This document shows positions 56,681-64,000 of a stretch of 64,000 bases of DNA, one piece after another. The first letter of the stretch is position 1. Every line of letters begins with the position of its first letter. Made by a program: the position numbers and the translations under genes. The stretch is from Deltaproteobacteria bacterium (GTDB lineage: Bacteria > Myxococcota_A > UBA9160 > UBA6930): NCBI GenBank assembly GCA_016875395.1, contig VGRF01000019.1, positions 21,955-85,954 on the forward strand, in the 5' to 3' direction. A model generated the notes under the pieces. The model made no database searches. It was not told the origin of the DNA and worked only from the letters and a program-made list of their open reading frames with translations.

Positions 56681-57699
56681 GCCCGCACCGCCTGCGTCGC
56701 CGCCGCGAGCGCCGCCAGCTTCGCCTTCGCGGCGCCCGAGGCGACGCTCTCGCGCGCGAGCGCAACGCCCGCCGCGACGTCACGCGCGGCGCCGGCCACG
56801 AACAGCGCCGCGCCCGCGTTCACCAGCACGATGTCGAGCGCCGCGCCCGGCTCGCCCGCGAGCACGCCACGCGCGATGCGCGCGTTCTCCTGCGCGTCGC
56901 CTCCGCGCAGCGCCTCGGGCTTCGCACGCGCCACGCCGAGCGCCTCGGGCTCGAGCGTCGTCGCCTGCACACGGCCCGCGTCGAGCAGCGCCGCGAACGT
57001 GCGCCCCGTCGTCGTGATCTCGTCGAGCCCGTCCTCGCCGTGCACGACGAGCGCGCGCTCGCTGCCGAGCTCCCCCAACACCTGGGCGAGCGTCTCCACC
57101 AGCCCGCGCGCGTACACGCCGATCAGCTGCCGCTTCGCGCCCACCGGCGAGAGCAGCGGTCCCATGGCGTTCATCAGCGTGCGATGCGGAAGCTCGGCGC
57201 GCACCGGGGCGACGAAGCGCATCGCGGGATGCGCGCGGCGCGCGAAGAACGGCGCGATGCCGACCTCGCCGAGAATGCGCGATGCCGCCGCCACCGGGAT
57301 GTCGCCGTTCACGCCGAGCGCTTCGAGCACGTCGAAGCTGCCGCACTTGCTCGTGGCCGCGCGGTTGCCGTGTTTCGCGACCGGGACGCCTGCGCCCGCG
57401 ACGACGAACGCCGCGACGGTGGAGATGTTGAACGTGCTGGCGCCGTCGCCGCCGGTGCCGCAGGTATCGACCGTGCGCGCGTCGCCGAGCACGGCGGTAT
57501 CCGCGTGCTTGCGCAGCGCGCGCGCCACCGCCGCCAGCTCGCGCGCGGTCTCGCCCTTGGTGCGCAGCGCGACGAGCAGCGCCGCGATCTGCACGGGCGT
57601 CGCCTCGCCGCGCGCGATCGTGTCGAAGGCCGCCTCGAGCGCCGCGGCGGGCACTTCGGTGCGCTCCGCCGCGAGCGCGATCGCCTGCGCGAGGCTCAT
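56677..57699 (-). CDS. trpD: Anthranilate phosphoribosyltransferase
   Basis: Moves phosphoribose from PRPP to anthranilate. 340 residues with DTCGTGGDGASTFNIST, KHGNRAATSKCGS (PRPP binding) and VVHGEDGLDEI. Start ATG at 57699 overlaps the trpG stop. Confidence 0.96.
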   Translation of the reverse strand: MSLAQAIALAAERTEVPAAALEAAFDTIARGEATPVQIAALLVALRTKGETARELAAVARALRKHADTAVLGDARTVDTCGTGGDGASTFNISTVAAFVVAGAGVPVAKHGNRAATSKCGSFDVLEALGVNGDIPVAAASRILGEVGIAPFFARRAHPAMRFVAPVRAELPHRTLMNAMGPLLSPVGAKRQLIGVYARGLVETLAQVLGELGSERALVVHGEDGLDEITTTGRTFAALLDAGRVQATTLEPEALGVARAKPEALRGGDAQENARIARGVLAGEPGAALDIVLVNAGAALFVAGAARDVAAGVALARESVASGAAKAKLAALAAATQAVRA

Positions 57700-58289
57700 G
57701 CCGCCGCTCGCGGCGCGCAGCGCGCGAGGAAGTTCGCGAGCAGGCGCTTGCCGTCGCGCGTGAGGATCGATTCGGGATGGAACTGCACGCCCTCGACCGG
57801 CAGCGAGCGATGCCGCACGCCCATGATCTCGCCGTCCTCGGTGCGCGCCGTGACTTCGAGCACCGCGGGGCACGTCGCGGGCTCGATCACGAGACTGTGG
57901 TAGCGGGTCGCTTCGAGCGGCGTCGCGAGGCCGGCGAACACACCGCGCTGCTCGTGGTGAATCTGCGAGGTCTTGCCGTGCATGAGGCGCTTCGCCGAGA
58001 CGATGCGCCCGCCGAACACCTCGCCGATCGCCTGATGCCCGAGACACACGCCGAGCACTGGCGTGCCGCGCTCGGCGAACGCGCGCACGGCCTGCATCGA
58101 GACGCCGGCGGCGTCGGGGCGTCCGGGCCCGGGCGAGATCACGAGCCCGTCGACAGCGCGCGCCAGCAGCGCCGCGAGCGGCTCCGCGTCGTTGCGCACC
58201 ACCTCGACGCTCGCGCCGAGCTCGCCGAGGTACTGGAAGAGGTTGTACGTGAAGGAGTCGTAGTTATCGATCAGGAGGAGGCGCGGCAT
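57696..58289 (-). CDS. trpG: Anthranilate synthase component II (glutamine amidotransferase)
   Basis: Supplies ammonia to TrpE; may also serve para-aminobenzoate synthesis. 197 residues with LIDNYDSFTYNL, the Cys nucleophile in GVCLGHQAIGEVFGG and the His-Glu pair in VQFHPESI. The start is 2 bases after the trpE stop. Confidence 0.96.
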   Translation of the reverse strand: MPRLLLIDNYDSFTYNLFQYLGELGASVEVVRNDAEPLAALLARAVDGLVISPGPGRPDAAGVSMQAVRAFAERGTPVLGVCLGHQAIGEVFGGRIVSAKRLMHGKTSQIHHEQRGVFAGLATPLEATRYHSLVIEPATCPAVLEVTARTEDGEIMGVRHRSLPVEGVQFHPESILTRDGKRLLANFLARCAPRAAA

Positions 58290-58291
58290 CG

Positions 58292-59779
58292 TCAGTCCGC
58301 CCCTTCGCGCGCCATGTCGATCGCCTGAATCAGCGCGCGCGCCTTGTTCTCGCACTCTTTGTATTCGAGGCGCGGATCGGAGTCGGCGACGATGCCGGCG
58401 CCGGCCTGCACGGAGACCTTGCCCCCGTGTGCGAGCATGGTTCGGATCGTGATCGCGAGGTCCATGTTCCCGGAGTAGTCGATGTAGCCGCAGCAGCCGC
58501 CGAACGGCCCGCGCCGCAGCGCCTCGAGCTCGTCGATGATCTCCATCGCGCGGACTTTCGGCGCGCCCGAGAGCGTGCCGGCGGGGAACGTCGCCCGTAA
58601 CAAGTCGAGCCAGTCGAGCCCGCGGCGCAGCTTGCCCTGCACGTTCGAGACGATGTGCATCACGTGCGAGTAGCGCTCGATCGAGGCGTACTCGGTGACC
58701 TGCACGCTCCCCACCTCGGCCACGCGGCCCACGTCGTTGCGACCGAGATCGACGAGCATCGCGTGCTCCGCGATCTCCTTCGGATCGGTGCGCAGCTCCT
58801 GCTCCATCGCGAGATCGTCCGCGGCGTCGCGCCCGCGGCGGCGCGTGCCGGCGATGGGCCGCACGTCGACCTGGTCGCCCTCGAGGCGCACGAGGATTTC
58901 GGGCGACGAGCCGATCAGCACGCTCTCGCCCATGCGCAGGAAGAACAGGTACGGGCTCGGGTTGATGCGGCGCAGCTGGCGATAGAGCGAGAGCGGCTCG
59001 ACTTGCAGCGGCACCGTGAAGCGCAGCCCGAGCACGACCTGGAAGATGTCGCCAGCGACCACGTACTCCTTCGCGCGCTTCACCGCGTCCTGATAACTCT
59101 CGGGCGTCATCGAGCGCACGAGCTCCATCGGCGCGCGCACTGCCGGGCGCCGCTCGTCGGCGGGGCGCGCGCCGCGGATGCGCGCGACCAGTGCGTCGAT
59201 CTTCGCGCTCGCGTCGGCGTACGCCGCAGGCGCATCGCGCCCGTCGCGCAGGTCGACGTGATGCACGATCAGCGCGGTGTGCCGCAGGTTGTCGTAGACG
59301 ACGACGCTGTCGGGGAAGCTGAACCACACGTCGGGCAGGCCGATCGGATCCGGGTTCGCGTCGGGAATTTTCTCGATGAAGCGCACCCAGTCGTAGCCGA
59401 CCATGCCGACCGCGCCGCCGGTGAAGCGCGGCAGCTCGACACCGGGAAGTGTCACCGGGCGGAACTCCGCGAGACGCGCGCGCAGCACGGCGAGCGGATC
59501 TCCGCCCGCATCGAAGCGCCGCGTCTCGCCGCGCTCGGTCCACTCCACTTGCGAGCCCCGCGCGTGAAAGCGCGCGCGGCTACCGACGCCGATCAGGCTG
59601 TAGCGCGCCCACTTTTCGCCGCCCTGGACCGACTCGAGCAAGAATGAGGTCGCGCCGTCGTCGAGCGCGCGGAACAGCGAGAGCGGCGTGTCGAGGTCCG
59701 CGAGCACCTCGCGCACGACCGGGATCAGGTTTCCGCGCAGCGCGAGCTCGGCGAACTCGTCGGGCTGGGGGCGGATCAC
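58292..59779 (-). CDS. trpE: Anthranilate synthase component I
   Basis: Makes anthranilate from chorismate. 495 residues; the Trp feedback motif LLES is present (FLLESVQGGEKWARYS), and the catalytic core has PIAGTRRRG, LVDLGRNDVGR, the GTLSGAPKVRAMEIIDELE stretch and QAGAGIVADS. Starts at GTG. First gene of the trp operon, 127 bases after lptD in the same direction; no clear attenuator or Trp-rich leader peptide is visible in that gap. Confidence 0.96.
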   Translation of the reverse strand: MIRPQPDEFAELALRGNLIPVVREVLADLDTPLSLFRALDDGATSFLLESVQGGEKWARYSLIGVGSRARFHARGSQVEWTERGETRRFDAGGDPLAVLRARLAEFRPVTLPGVELPRFTGGAVGMVGYDWVRFIEKIPDANPDPIGLPDVWFSFPDSVVVYDNLRHTALIVHHVDLRDGRDAPAAYADASAKIDALVARIRGARPADERRPAVRAPMELVRSMTPESYQDAVKRAKEYVVAGDIFQVVLGLRFTVPLQVEPLSLYRQLRRINPSPYLFFLRMGESVLIGSSPEILVRLEGDQVDVRPIAGTRRRGRDAADDLAMEQELRTDPKEIAEHAMLVDLGRNDVGRVAEVGSVQVTEYASIERYSHVMHIVSNVQGKLRRGLDWLDLLRATFPAGTLSGAPKVRAMEIIDELEALRRGPFGGCCGYIDYSGNMDLAITIRTMLAHGGKVSVQAGAGIVADSDPRLEYKECENKARALIQAIDMAREGAD

Positions 59780-59906
59780 GGGAAGCCTCGGCTCGGGGCG
59801 CGGAAGTGCGCGAGAAGCCTCGTCTATCAGAGCCCGCGCGGGGCTGCAAACGCTACCGCATCCACTTCGCTCGGCTTCGCTCGGGGCTGCCTGGGTTGCC
59901 GCCGCG

Positions 59907-62378
59907 CTACTTGCGCACGATCGCGTCGCGGTCGCGCACGCGCATCGACTCGAAGGGGCGGATCAGGTCGTCGCCGGTGCCCAGGATCTTGTAGGAGATG
60001 CCGACCTCGAAGCCGCGCGAGCGCTCGTCTTCCGCCTCGACCCGAATCGCCCAGCACTTGCAGCGCGAGACGTACTCGAGGCCAAGCTGCTGGCGCACCG
60101 AGAACGTGCCCTCGAGCGAGTACTGGATGCGGTACGTGAGCGCGAAGCCGCGCAGCAGGGTCCAGCGCCCATAGAGATCGAATTGATCGATCTGGTCGAA
60201 GTTCTGCGAGAACTCGTCGAAGCGGTTGCTCGCGTAGCGGAAGCCCTCGAAGAACTTCGGGAGGTCGCGCACGAAGCGGTACGCGAACGCGACGTCGTTG
60301 CCGCGCTCGTCCGAATAGCCGAGCTCGAAGAGCGTCTCGTCGATCTGCGTCTCGTCGATGTCGAAGCCGACGTCGAAGCGCGACCGCCAGCGCTTCGCAG
60401 GGAAGACCGCGCCGCTGAGGAAGACGTTGCGCACGGAGTCGCCCGCGAAATCCCACCACGCGGTGAGCGTGACGTCGCCCAATAGGCGCGGCGGGTCGCC
60501 CTCTTCCGCGCCCGCGACGTAGAAGCGATTCCCGAGCGCGACGTGCAGCGCCTCCACCTGCTCGATGCGATCCGCCGGATCGCGAATCAAGCTGATCGGC
60601 TCGAGCGCCCGCAGCCGCGACTGCAGGATGTCGGAGCGCGGGATGAAGAGGGGATTGTTGCGCTGGCGCGCGTTGCCGATCTGTTCCACCCACGCGAACC
60701 CCACGCTCGGCTCGAGCAGATGCGTCGTGCGGCGATCCGTGAACGGCAGCGGCAGTGAGCGGCGCAGGCGCGCGCGCAGATCGAAGTTGCCCGTGACGAG
60801 GTTGCGCGCCTCGCTCCCGCGCCGGTGCGTCTCGTAGAGCGTTCCGTAATAAGCGACCTCGGGAAGGAACTCGACGATGTCGCCGAGCCGCACCGGGAAG
60901 TAGAGCCGCGGGTTCAGCACGAGGCGGTGCCCGCGGTCGGCGAGCAGCTCGCCCTCTTGGAAGACGCCGTCGCCCTCGCGCCCGCTGGAGTTCGACAGCG
61001 CATCGAAGTCGTCGAGCGCTTCGTCGAGCAGGCTCGCTGCGCCGGTCGCGAGGTTGCGCTCGAAGCCGGTGGGAACGCCGTCGAGGCCGGTGTCGAGGAA
61101 CAGCCCGTTCGGCCCGAGCGCCGCGCCGGGGAATCTCCCCCGCACGCTCTCGAACGCGGTGAAGTGCGTGTAACGCGCGTCGAACGCCCAGAACACGCGC
61201 TGGCCGAACACGCCGCTCGGGAGCGCGCCCGCGCGCACGTCGGGCAGGCGCTGCAGCCACGTGCGGTCGCGGTCGAGGTTGTTGGGGTTCTGCAGGTCGT
61301 CCGCGACGCGCACTTCGCCAGCGACGCCGAGCTGGTCGCGCGCGCCGAAGCGGTTCTCGGCGAAGGCGAGCGAGTCGATGTGGCGGTCGTTGCGGCGCTC
61401 GGCGTACTCGCGGAAGTCGAACGGGAAGAGGTTGTCCGACAGCAGCGTGACGTCCGCCTTCGCGCGCCAGCCGCCGGGGAGATCCAGTTGGTCGTGAACC
61501 CAATCGAGCGCCCAGCGATCGTCGTCGAACGGCGTCGCGGGCTTGCTGCGGCTCACCTCGTCGTCGTTGAACAGGAACGTGCCGTACGCCTCTCCCGAGG
61601 ACCGCTCGCCGACGACGTACTCGAGCGAGAGCTCGGGCTTGAAGCCGCGCTTGGTCAAGTAGCGCGGCGCGATCGTCACGTTCAGCGGATCGCCCACGGC
61701 CCAGAAGTACGGCAGGCCGACCTCGAGACCGGTGCGCGAGCTCGTGCGCACTTCTGGGAATAACAACCCGCTCTCGCGCTCGGTCTTCACGGGGTACTTC
61801 AGCCACGGCAGCCACAGCACCGGCACGCCGAGGATGTCGATCGTCGAGTTGCGCGCGGTCGCGTAGCCGCCGACTTCGATGTCGAGCGCTTCCGAATTCA
61901 CGAGCCACGGCGTGCGCTCGCCTTCCGGGCACTCGCAGGTCGTGAAGCGTGCGTCCTCGAGGCGGTAAGCGTCCTCGCCGCGGCGCTCGATCACCTCACC
62001 TTCGAGCGTGAAGTCGTGCTCCTGCGACTCGACGCTGCCCTGCAGCACGATGCCGGTCTGTTCGTCGAGCTGGAAGCGCGTCGCGCGCGCGTGCACGAGA
62101 TCGTCGGACTCGCGCGCGATCACGTTCCCGACCGCCATGCCTCGCCGCGTCGTGCTGCTGAACGCGATCCAGTCCGCGCTCAGCACGCGCCCTTCCTGCG
62201 CGATCTGCACGCCGCCGCGCGCCACGTAGACATCGCCTTCGCGCTCGTACGTGATGTCGTCCGCGCTGAGATCGAACGAGCGGTTGCCGATGCGGAAGGT
62301 CTTGCGCTCGGGCGCGTCGGCGCCCTGTGCCTGCGCGCCCGCGCCGAGCGCAGCGATCAGCGCGAGCGCGGCGAGCAC
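59907..62378 (-). CDS. lptD: LPS-assembly protein LptD
   Basis: The outer-membrane barrel that inserts lipopolysaccharide. 823 residues: signal, an OstA/LptA-like jellyroll (about 30-150: YEREGDVYVARGGVQIAQEG ... GIVLQGSVESQEHDFTLEGE), then a large aromatic-rich barrel. The four Cys expected for disulphide-controlled assembly are present as a pair after the jellyroll (TTCECPEG) and a pair near the end (RCKCWAI). The GTG at 62378 is the only conventional start, but leaves the signal peptide without its basic end; a non-standard upstream start would restore it. Confidence 0.93.
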   Translation of the reverse strand: MLAALALIAALGAGAQAQGADAPERKTFRIGNRSFDLSADDITYEREGDVYVARGGVQIAQEGRVLSADWIAFSSTTRRGMAVGNVIARESDDLVHARATRFQLDEQTGIVLQGSVESQEHDFTLEGEVIERRGEDAYRLEDARFTTCECPEGERTPWLVNSEALDIEVGGYATARNSTIDILGVPVLWLPWLKYPVKTERESGLLFPEVRTSSRTGLEVGLPYFWAVGDPLNVTIAPRYLTKRGFKPELSLEYVVGERSSGEAYGTFLFNDDEVSRSKPATPFDDDRWALDWVHDQLDLPGGWRAKADVTLLSDNLFPFDFREYAERRNDRHIDSLAFAENRFGARDQLGVAGEVRVADDLQNPNNLDRDRTWLQRLPDVRAGALPSGVFGQRVFWAFDARYTHFTAFESVRGRFPGAALGPNGLFLDTGLDGVPTGFERNLATGAASLLDEALDDFDALSNSSGREGDGVFQEGELLADRGHRLVLNPRLYFPVRLGDIVEFLPEVAYYGTLYETHRRGSEARNLVTGNFDLRARLRRSLPLPFTDRRTTHLLEPSVGFAWVEQIGNARQRNNPLFIPRSDILQSRLRALEPISLIRDPADRIEQVEALHVALGNRFYVAGAEEGDPPRLLGDVTLTAWWDFAGDSVRNVFLSGAVFPAKRWRSRFDVGFDIDETQIDETLFELGYSDERGNDVAFAYRFVRDLPKFFEGFRYASNRFDEFSQNFDQIDQFDLYGRWTLLRGFALTYRIQYSLEGTFSVRQQLGLEYVSRCKCWAIRVEAEDERSRGFEVGISYKILGTGDDLIRPFESMRVRDRDAIVRK

Positions 62379-62508
62379 GGGGCGAAGGCGACGGCTTGCG
62401 AACGACAGAGCTGCGCCCCCGGCAGTTGGGCGCGCCGCGCCCGAAGGAAGGCGACGCTAGCGGCAGCGCGTGATGGCAGCGACGCCCGGGGGCGCGCGGC
62501 CGGCCGCC

Positions 62509-63153
62509 CTACTCGCCCGGATCGAGCGCCGCCGCGAGCGCGTCGAAGTCGCGGATTTCGAGCTCGTCGTCGACCAGGCGCAGCAGCTTCTGGTCGATCA
62601 GCTGATTCAGCGCGCGGTGCGCCTCGACCATCCGCAGCCCGGCGTCGCTCGCGAGCTTGCGCAGCGTGGTCGGGACGCGCGCCGTCTTCTCACCCGGATT
62701 CGCGGCGCGCAGCAGCACGCGCACGACGGGGCGTAACAAGTCGTCCACACCGAGCGCGCTGAGGCGCTGCTCGAGCTCGATGGCGCGCTCGGCGAGCCGC
62801 TGGATCACGCGCATCGCGATCTCGGGCCGATCGGCGCACATCGCCTCGAAGGTCGCGCGGTCGAGCTGGAGCAGCCGCGTGTCGCCCACCGCCACGGCGC
62901 GCGTGGTGCGCTCGCGCCCGAGCAGCACCGCGATCTCGCCGAAGAAGTCGCCCGGGCCGTAGCGCGCGATCACGCGCCCGCCTTCGCCGGCGCTGTCGCG
63001 CCTGAGCTCGACGTTGCCCGCCTGCACCACGAACAGCACGTCGCCGGGCTGGCCGGCGTCGTAGATCACGTCACCGGACGCAAAGCGCCGCTCGTAGGTG
63101 CTGCGCACGGCGAAGCCGGTGTCCTCGCGCTGATCCTGGGCTGACTTGCTCAC
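62509..63153 (-). CDS. Crp/Fnr-type cyclic-nucleotide-binding regulator
   Basis: 214 residues. A cNMP-binding domain (about 20-135: GDVIYDAGQPGDVLFVVQAG ... GPGDFFGEIAVLLGRERTTRA) is followed by a dimer helix and a C-terminal winged helix (TTLRKLASDAGLRMVEAHRALNQLIDQKLL). The FFGEIAVLLGRERTTRA loop keeps the Glu and Arg that hold the cyclic nucleotide phosphate. GTG start at 63153. Targets unknown. Confidence 0.88.
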   Translation of the reverse strand: MSKSAQDQREDTGFAVRSTYERRFASGDVIYDAGQPGDVLFVVQAGNVELRRDSAGEGGRVIARYGPGDFFGEIAVLLGRERTTRAVAVGDTRLLQLDRATFEAMCADRPEIAMRVIQRLAERAIELEQRLSALGVDDLLRPVVRVLLRAANPGEKTARVPTTLRKLASDAGLRMVEAHRALNQLIDQKLLRLVDDELEIRDFDALAAALDPGE

Positions 63154-63209
63154 GCCAGTTTTTTCGGCGCGGCTCGGGGCGCTCTTGAGGCGCCAGCGCG
63201 GCTCGAGGC

Positions 63210-63713
63210 TCAGTCGCGCGCGAGGAGCGGCGCCACCGTTTCTTCGAGCTCCGGCAGCGTCATCACGCCCACGTGCGCAGATGCGATCTGGCCCTGCGCG
63301 TCGACCACGTAGAGCGTGGGGAAGCCGGGCACGCCGTAATCGATGGCGAGCCCCTCGTCGCCGTAGAGCACGGGGTAGTTCATGCCCTTCTCGCGCGCGA
63401 AGGGCGCCACGGCATCGCGGTCCCAGTCCACGCTCACGCCCAGCACGTGCACGCGGCCCGCGTACTTGCGCTGAAACTCGATCAGCACCGGGATCGTCTC
63501 CTCGCACGGCCCACACCACGTGGCCCAGAAGTCGACGAGCACGGGCTTGCCGCGCAGCGACGCGAGCGAGACCTGCCCGCCATCGAGCGTCTCGAGCGTG
63601 AAGTCCGGTGCGGGCTCGCTCGTGGTGGCCGCGGCGGCGGGCGGCGGGTCGAACGGCGGATCGCACGCGGCGAGGGTCGCGCCAACCAACACGAGCGCGA
63701 GCGCGAGCTTCAC
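63210..63713 (-). CDS. TlpA-type thioredoxin-fold lipoprotein
   Basis: 167 residues with a lipobox (GATLAAC, Cys at 17) and a thioredoxin fold with the redox motif WCGPC (FWATWCGPCEETIP) and the cis-Pro loop VPGFPTLYV. Likely periplasmic and fed with electrons by the CcdA gene upstream, for cytochrome c maturation or disulphide repair. The GTG at 63713 overlaps the ccdA stop (GTGA). Confidence 0.93.
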   Translation of the reverse strand: MKLALALVLVGATLAACDPPFDPPPAAAATTSEPAPDFTLETLDGGQVSLASLRGKPVLVDFWATWCGPCEETIPVLIEFQRKYAGRVHVLGVSVDWDRDAVAPFAREKGMNYPVLYGDEGLAIDYGVPGFPTLYVVDAQGQIASAHVGVMTLPELEETVAPLLARD

Positions 63714-64000
63714 AGCAGCCACGATTCGAGCGCCTCCACCCAGTCGTTCAGGAACGCGAGGCGCGCGTTGAACCACGTGAACGCGTCGAAGAACACCATC
63801 GCGCCCACCCCCACGAGCAGCGCGCCGCTCGCGATTTCGAGCGCGCGGAACTGCTTCTTCACGGCGGCGAACGTCGCGAAGAACCAATCGAGGCTCCACG
63901 CCGCAGCGAGAAACGGGATGGCGAGTCCCGCGGAGTAGACCGCGAGCAGCGCGATGCCGGCGCCCACCGTTTCATGCTGCATCGCGAGTGTGTAGATGCC
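63710..64000 (-). CDS. CcdA-family cytochrome c biogenesis protein, partial
   Basis: Only the last 96 residues lie in the window; the gene enters from beyond 64000. They contain membrane helices of the CcdA/DsbD transporter (GIYTLAMQHETVGAGIALLA, YSAGLAIPFLAAAWSLDWFF and ALLVGVGAMVFFDAF). CcdA carries electrons from cytoplasmic thioredoxin to periplasmic partners, here probably the TlpA-like lipoprotein. The start is not visible. Confidence 0.85.
   Translation of the reverse strand, partial: GIYTLAMQHETVGAGIALLAVYSAGLAIPFLAAAWSLDWFFATFAAVKKQFRALEIASGALLVGVGAMVFFDAFTWFNARLAFLNDWVEALESWLL

Overview
The window is about 64 kb of very GC-rich DNA (my estimate is around 70% G+C) packed with genes, with only one gap longer than 300 bases. 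It looks like the chromosome of a Gram-negative, delta-proteobacteria-like organism. Candidates are an uncultured Myxococcota, Desulfobacterota or Binatota relative. The evidence is LptD, ExbB/ExbD, a TonB-like protein and lipoproteins (an outer membrane), a PEP-CTERM protein, a sigma-54 activator, WS/DGAT, an LLM-class oxidoreductase and secreted Cys-rich proteins. There is no rRNA, tRNA, CRISPR array, integrase module or insertion sequence. This is inference from gene content; no marker-gene comparison was possible.

Layout. 0-6 kb: an orphan MshEN/GAF protein, purA and serA (coupled, minus strand) and aroA (plus). 6-14.6 kb: an energised envelope locus (exbD, exbB, a TonB-like protein and a 1088-residue protein made of about 40 DxNxDG-type repeats), then a LysM protein, a sigma-54 activator preceded by a good -24/-12 promoter match, and a secreted Cys-rich protein. 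14.6-22 kb: typA, a small PilT-N-like protein, YciI, SRPBCC and DLH proteins, and a FecR / TPR-beta-barrel / PEP-CTERM cluster. 22-35 kb: an RlmI-like methyltransferase with an extra N-terminal half, a CCA/poly(A)-type nucleotidyltransferase, small metabolic enzymes, WS/DGAT, SRAP, a second DxNxDG-repeat protein (a lipoprotein) and a CAP protein.

35-64 kb is housekeeping, almost all on the minus strand. It reads, in transcription order: ccdA (cut by the edge), tlpA, a Crp-type regulator, lptD, trpEGDCFBA, then (after coaE on the plus strand) pheA-hisC-tyrA-rpsA-ihfB-lapA-mutS-amidase-glnD-xerD-cca, followed by scpA-scpB and rluB. Most neighbours are joined by ATGA, GTGA or TGATG overlaps, so translation is probably coupled. 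Chorismate is made via AroA and feeds both the complete trp operon and the pheA-hisC-tyrA set, so all three aromatic amino-acid branches lie within 12 kb of each other, while aroA itself lies 44 kb away.

Most worth a second look: the ExbBD/TonB/repeat-protein locus and its lipoprotein cousin; an upstream element shared by two orphan type-IV-pilus-like proteins; a possible folded RNA in the pheA leader; the rule that every TTA leucine codon found sits in a TTG-TTA pair; a REP-like hairpin; and altered key residues in AroA and PheA.
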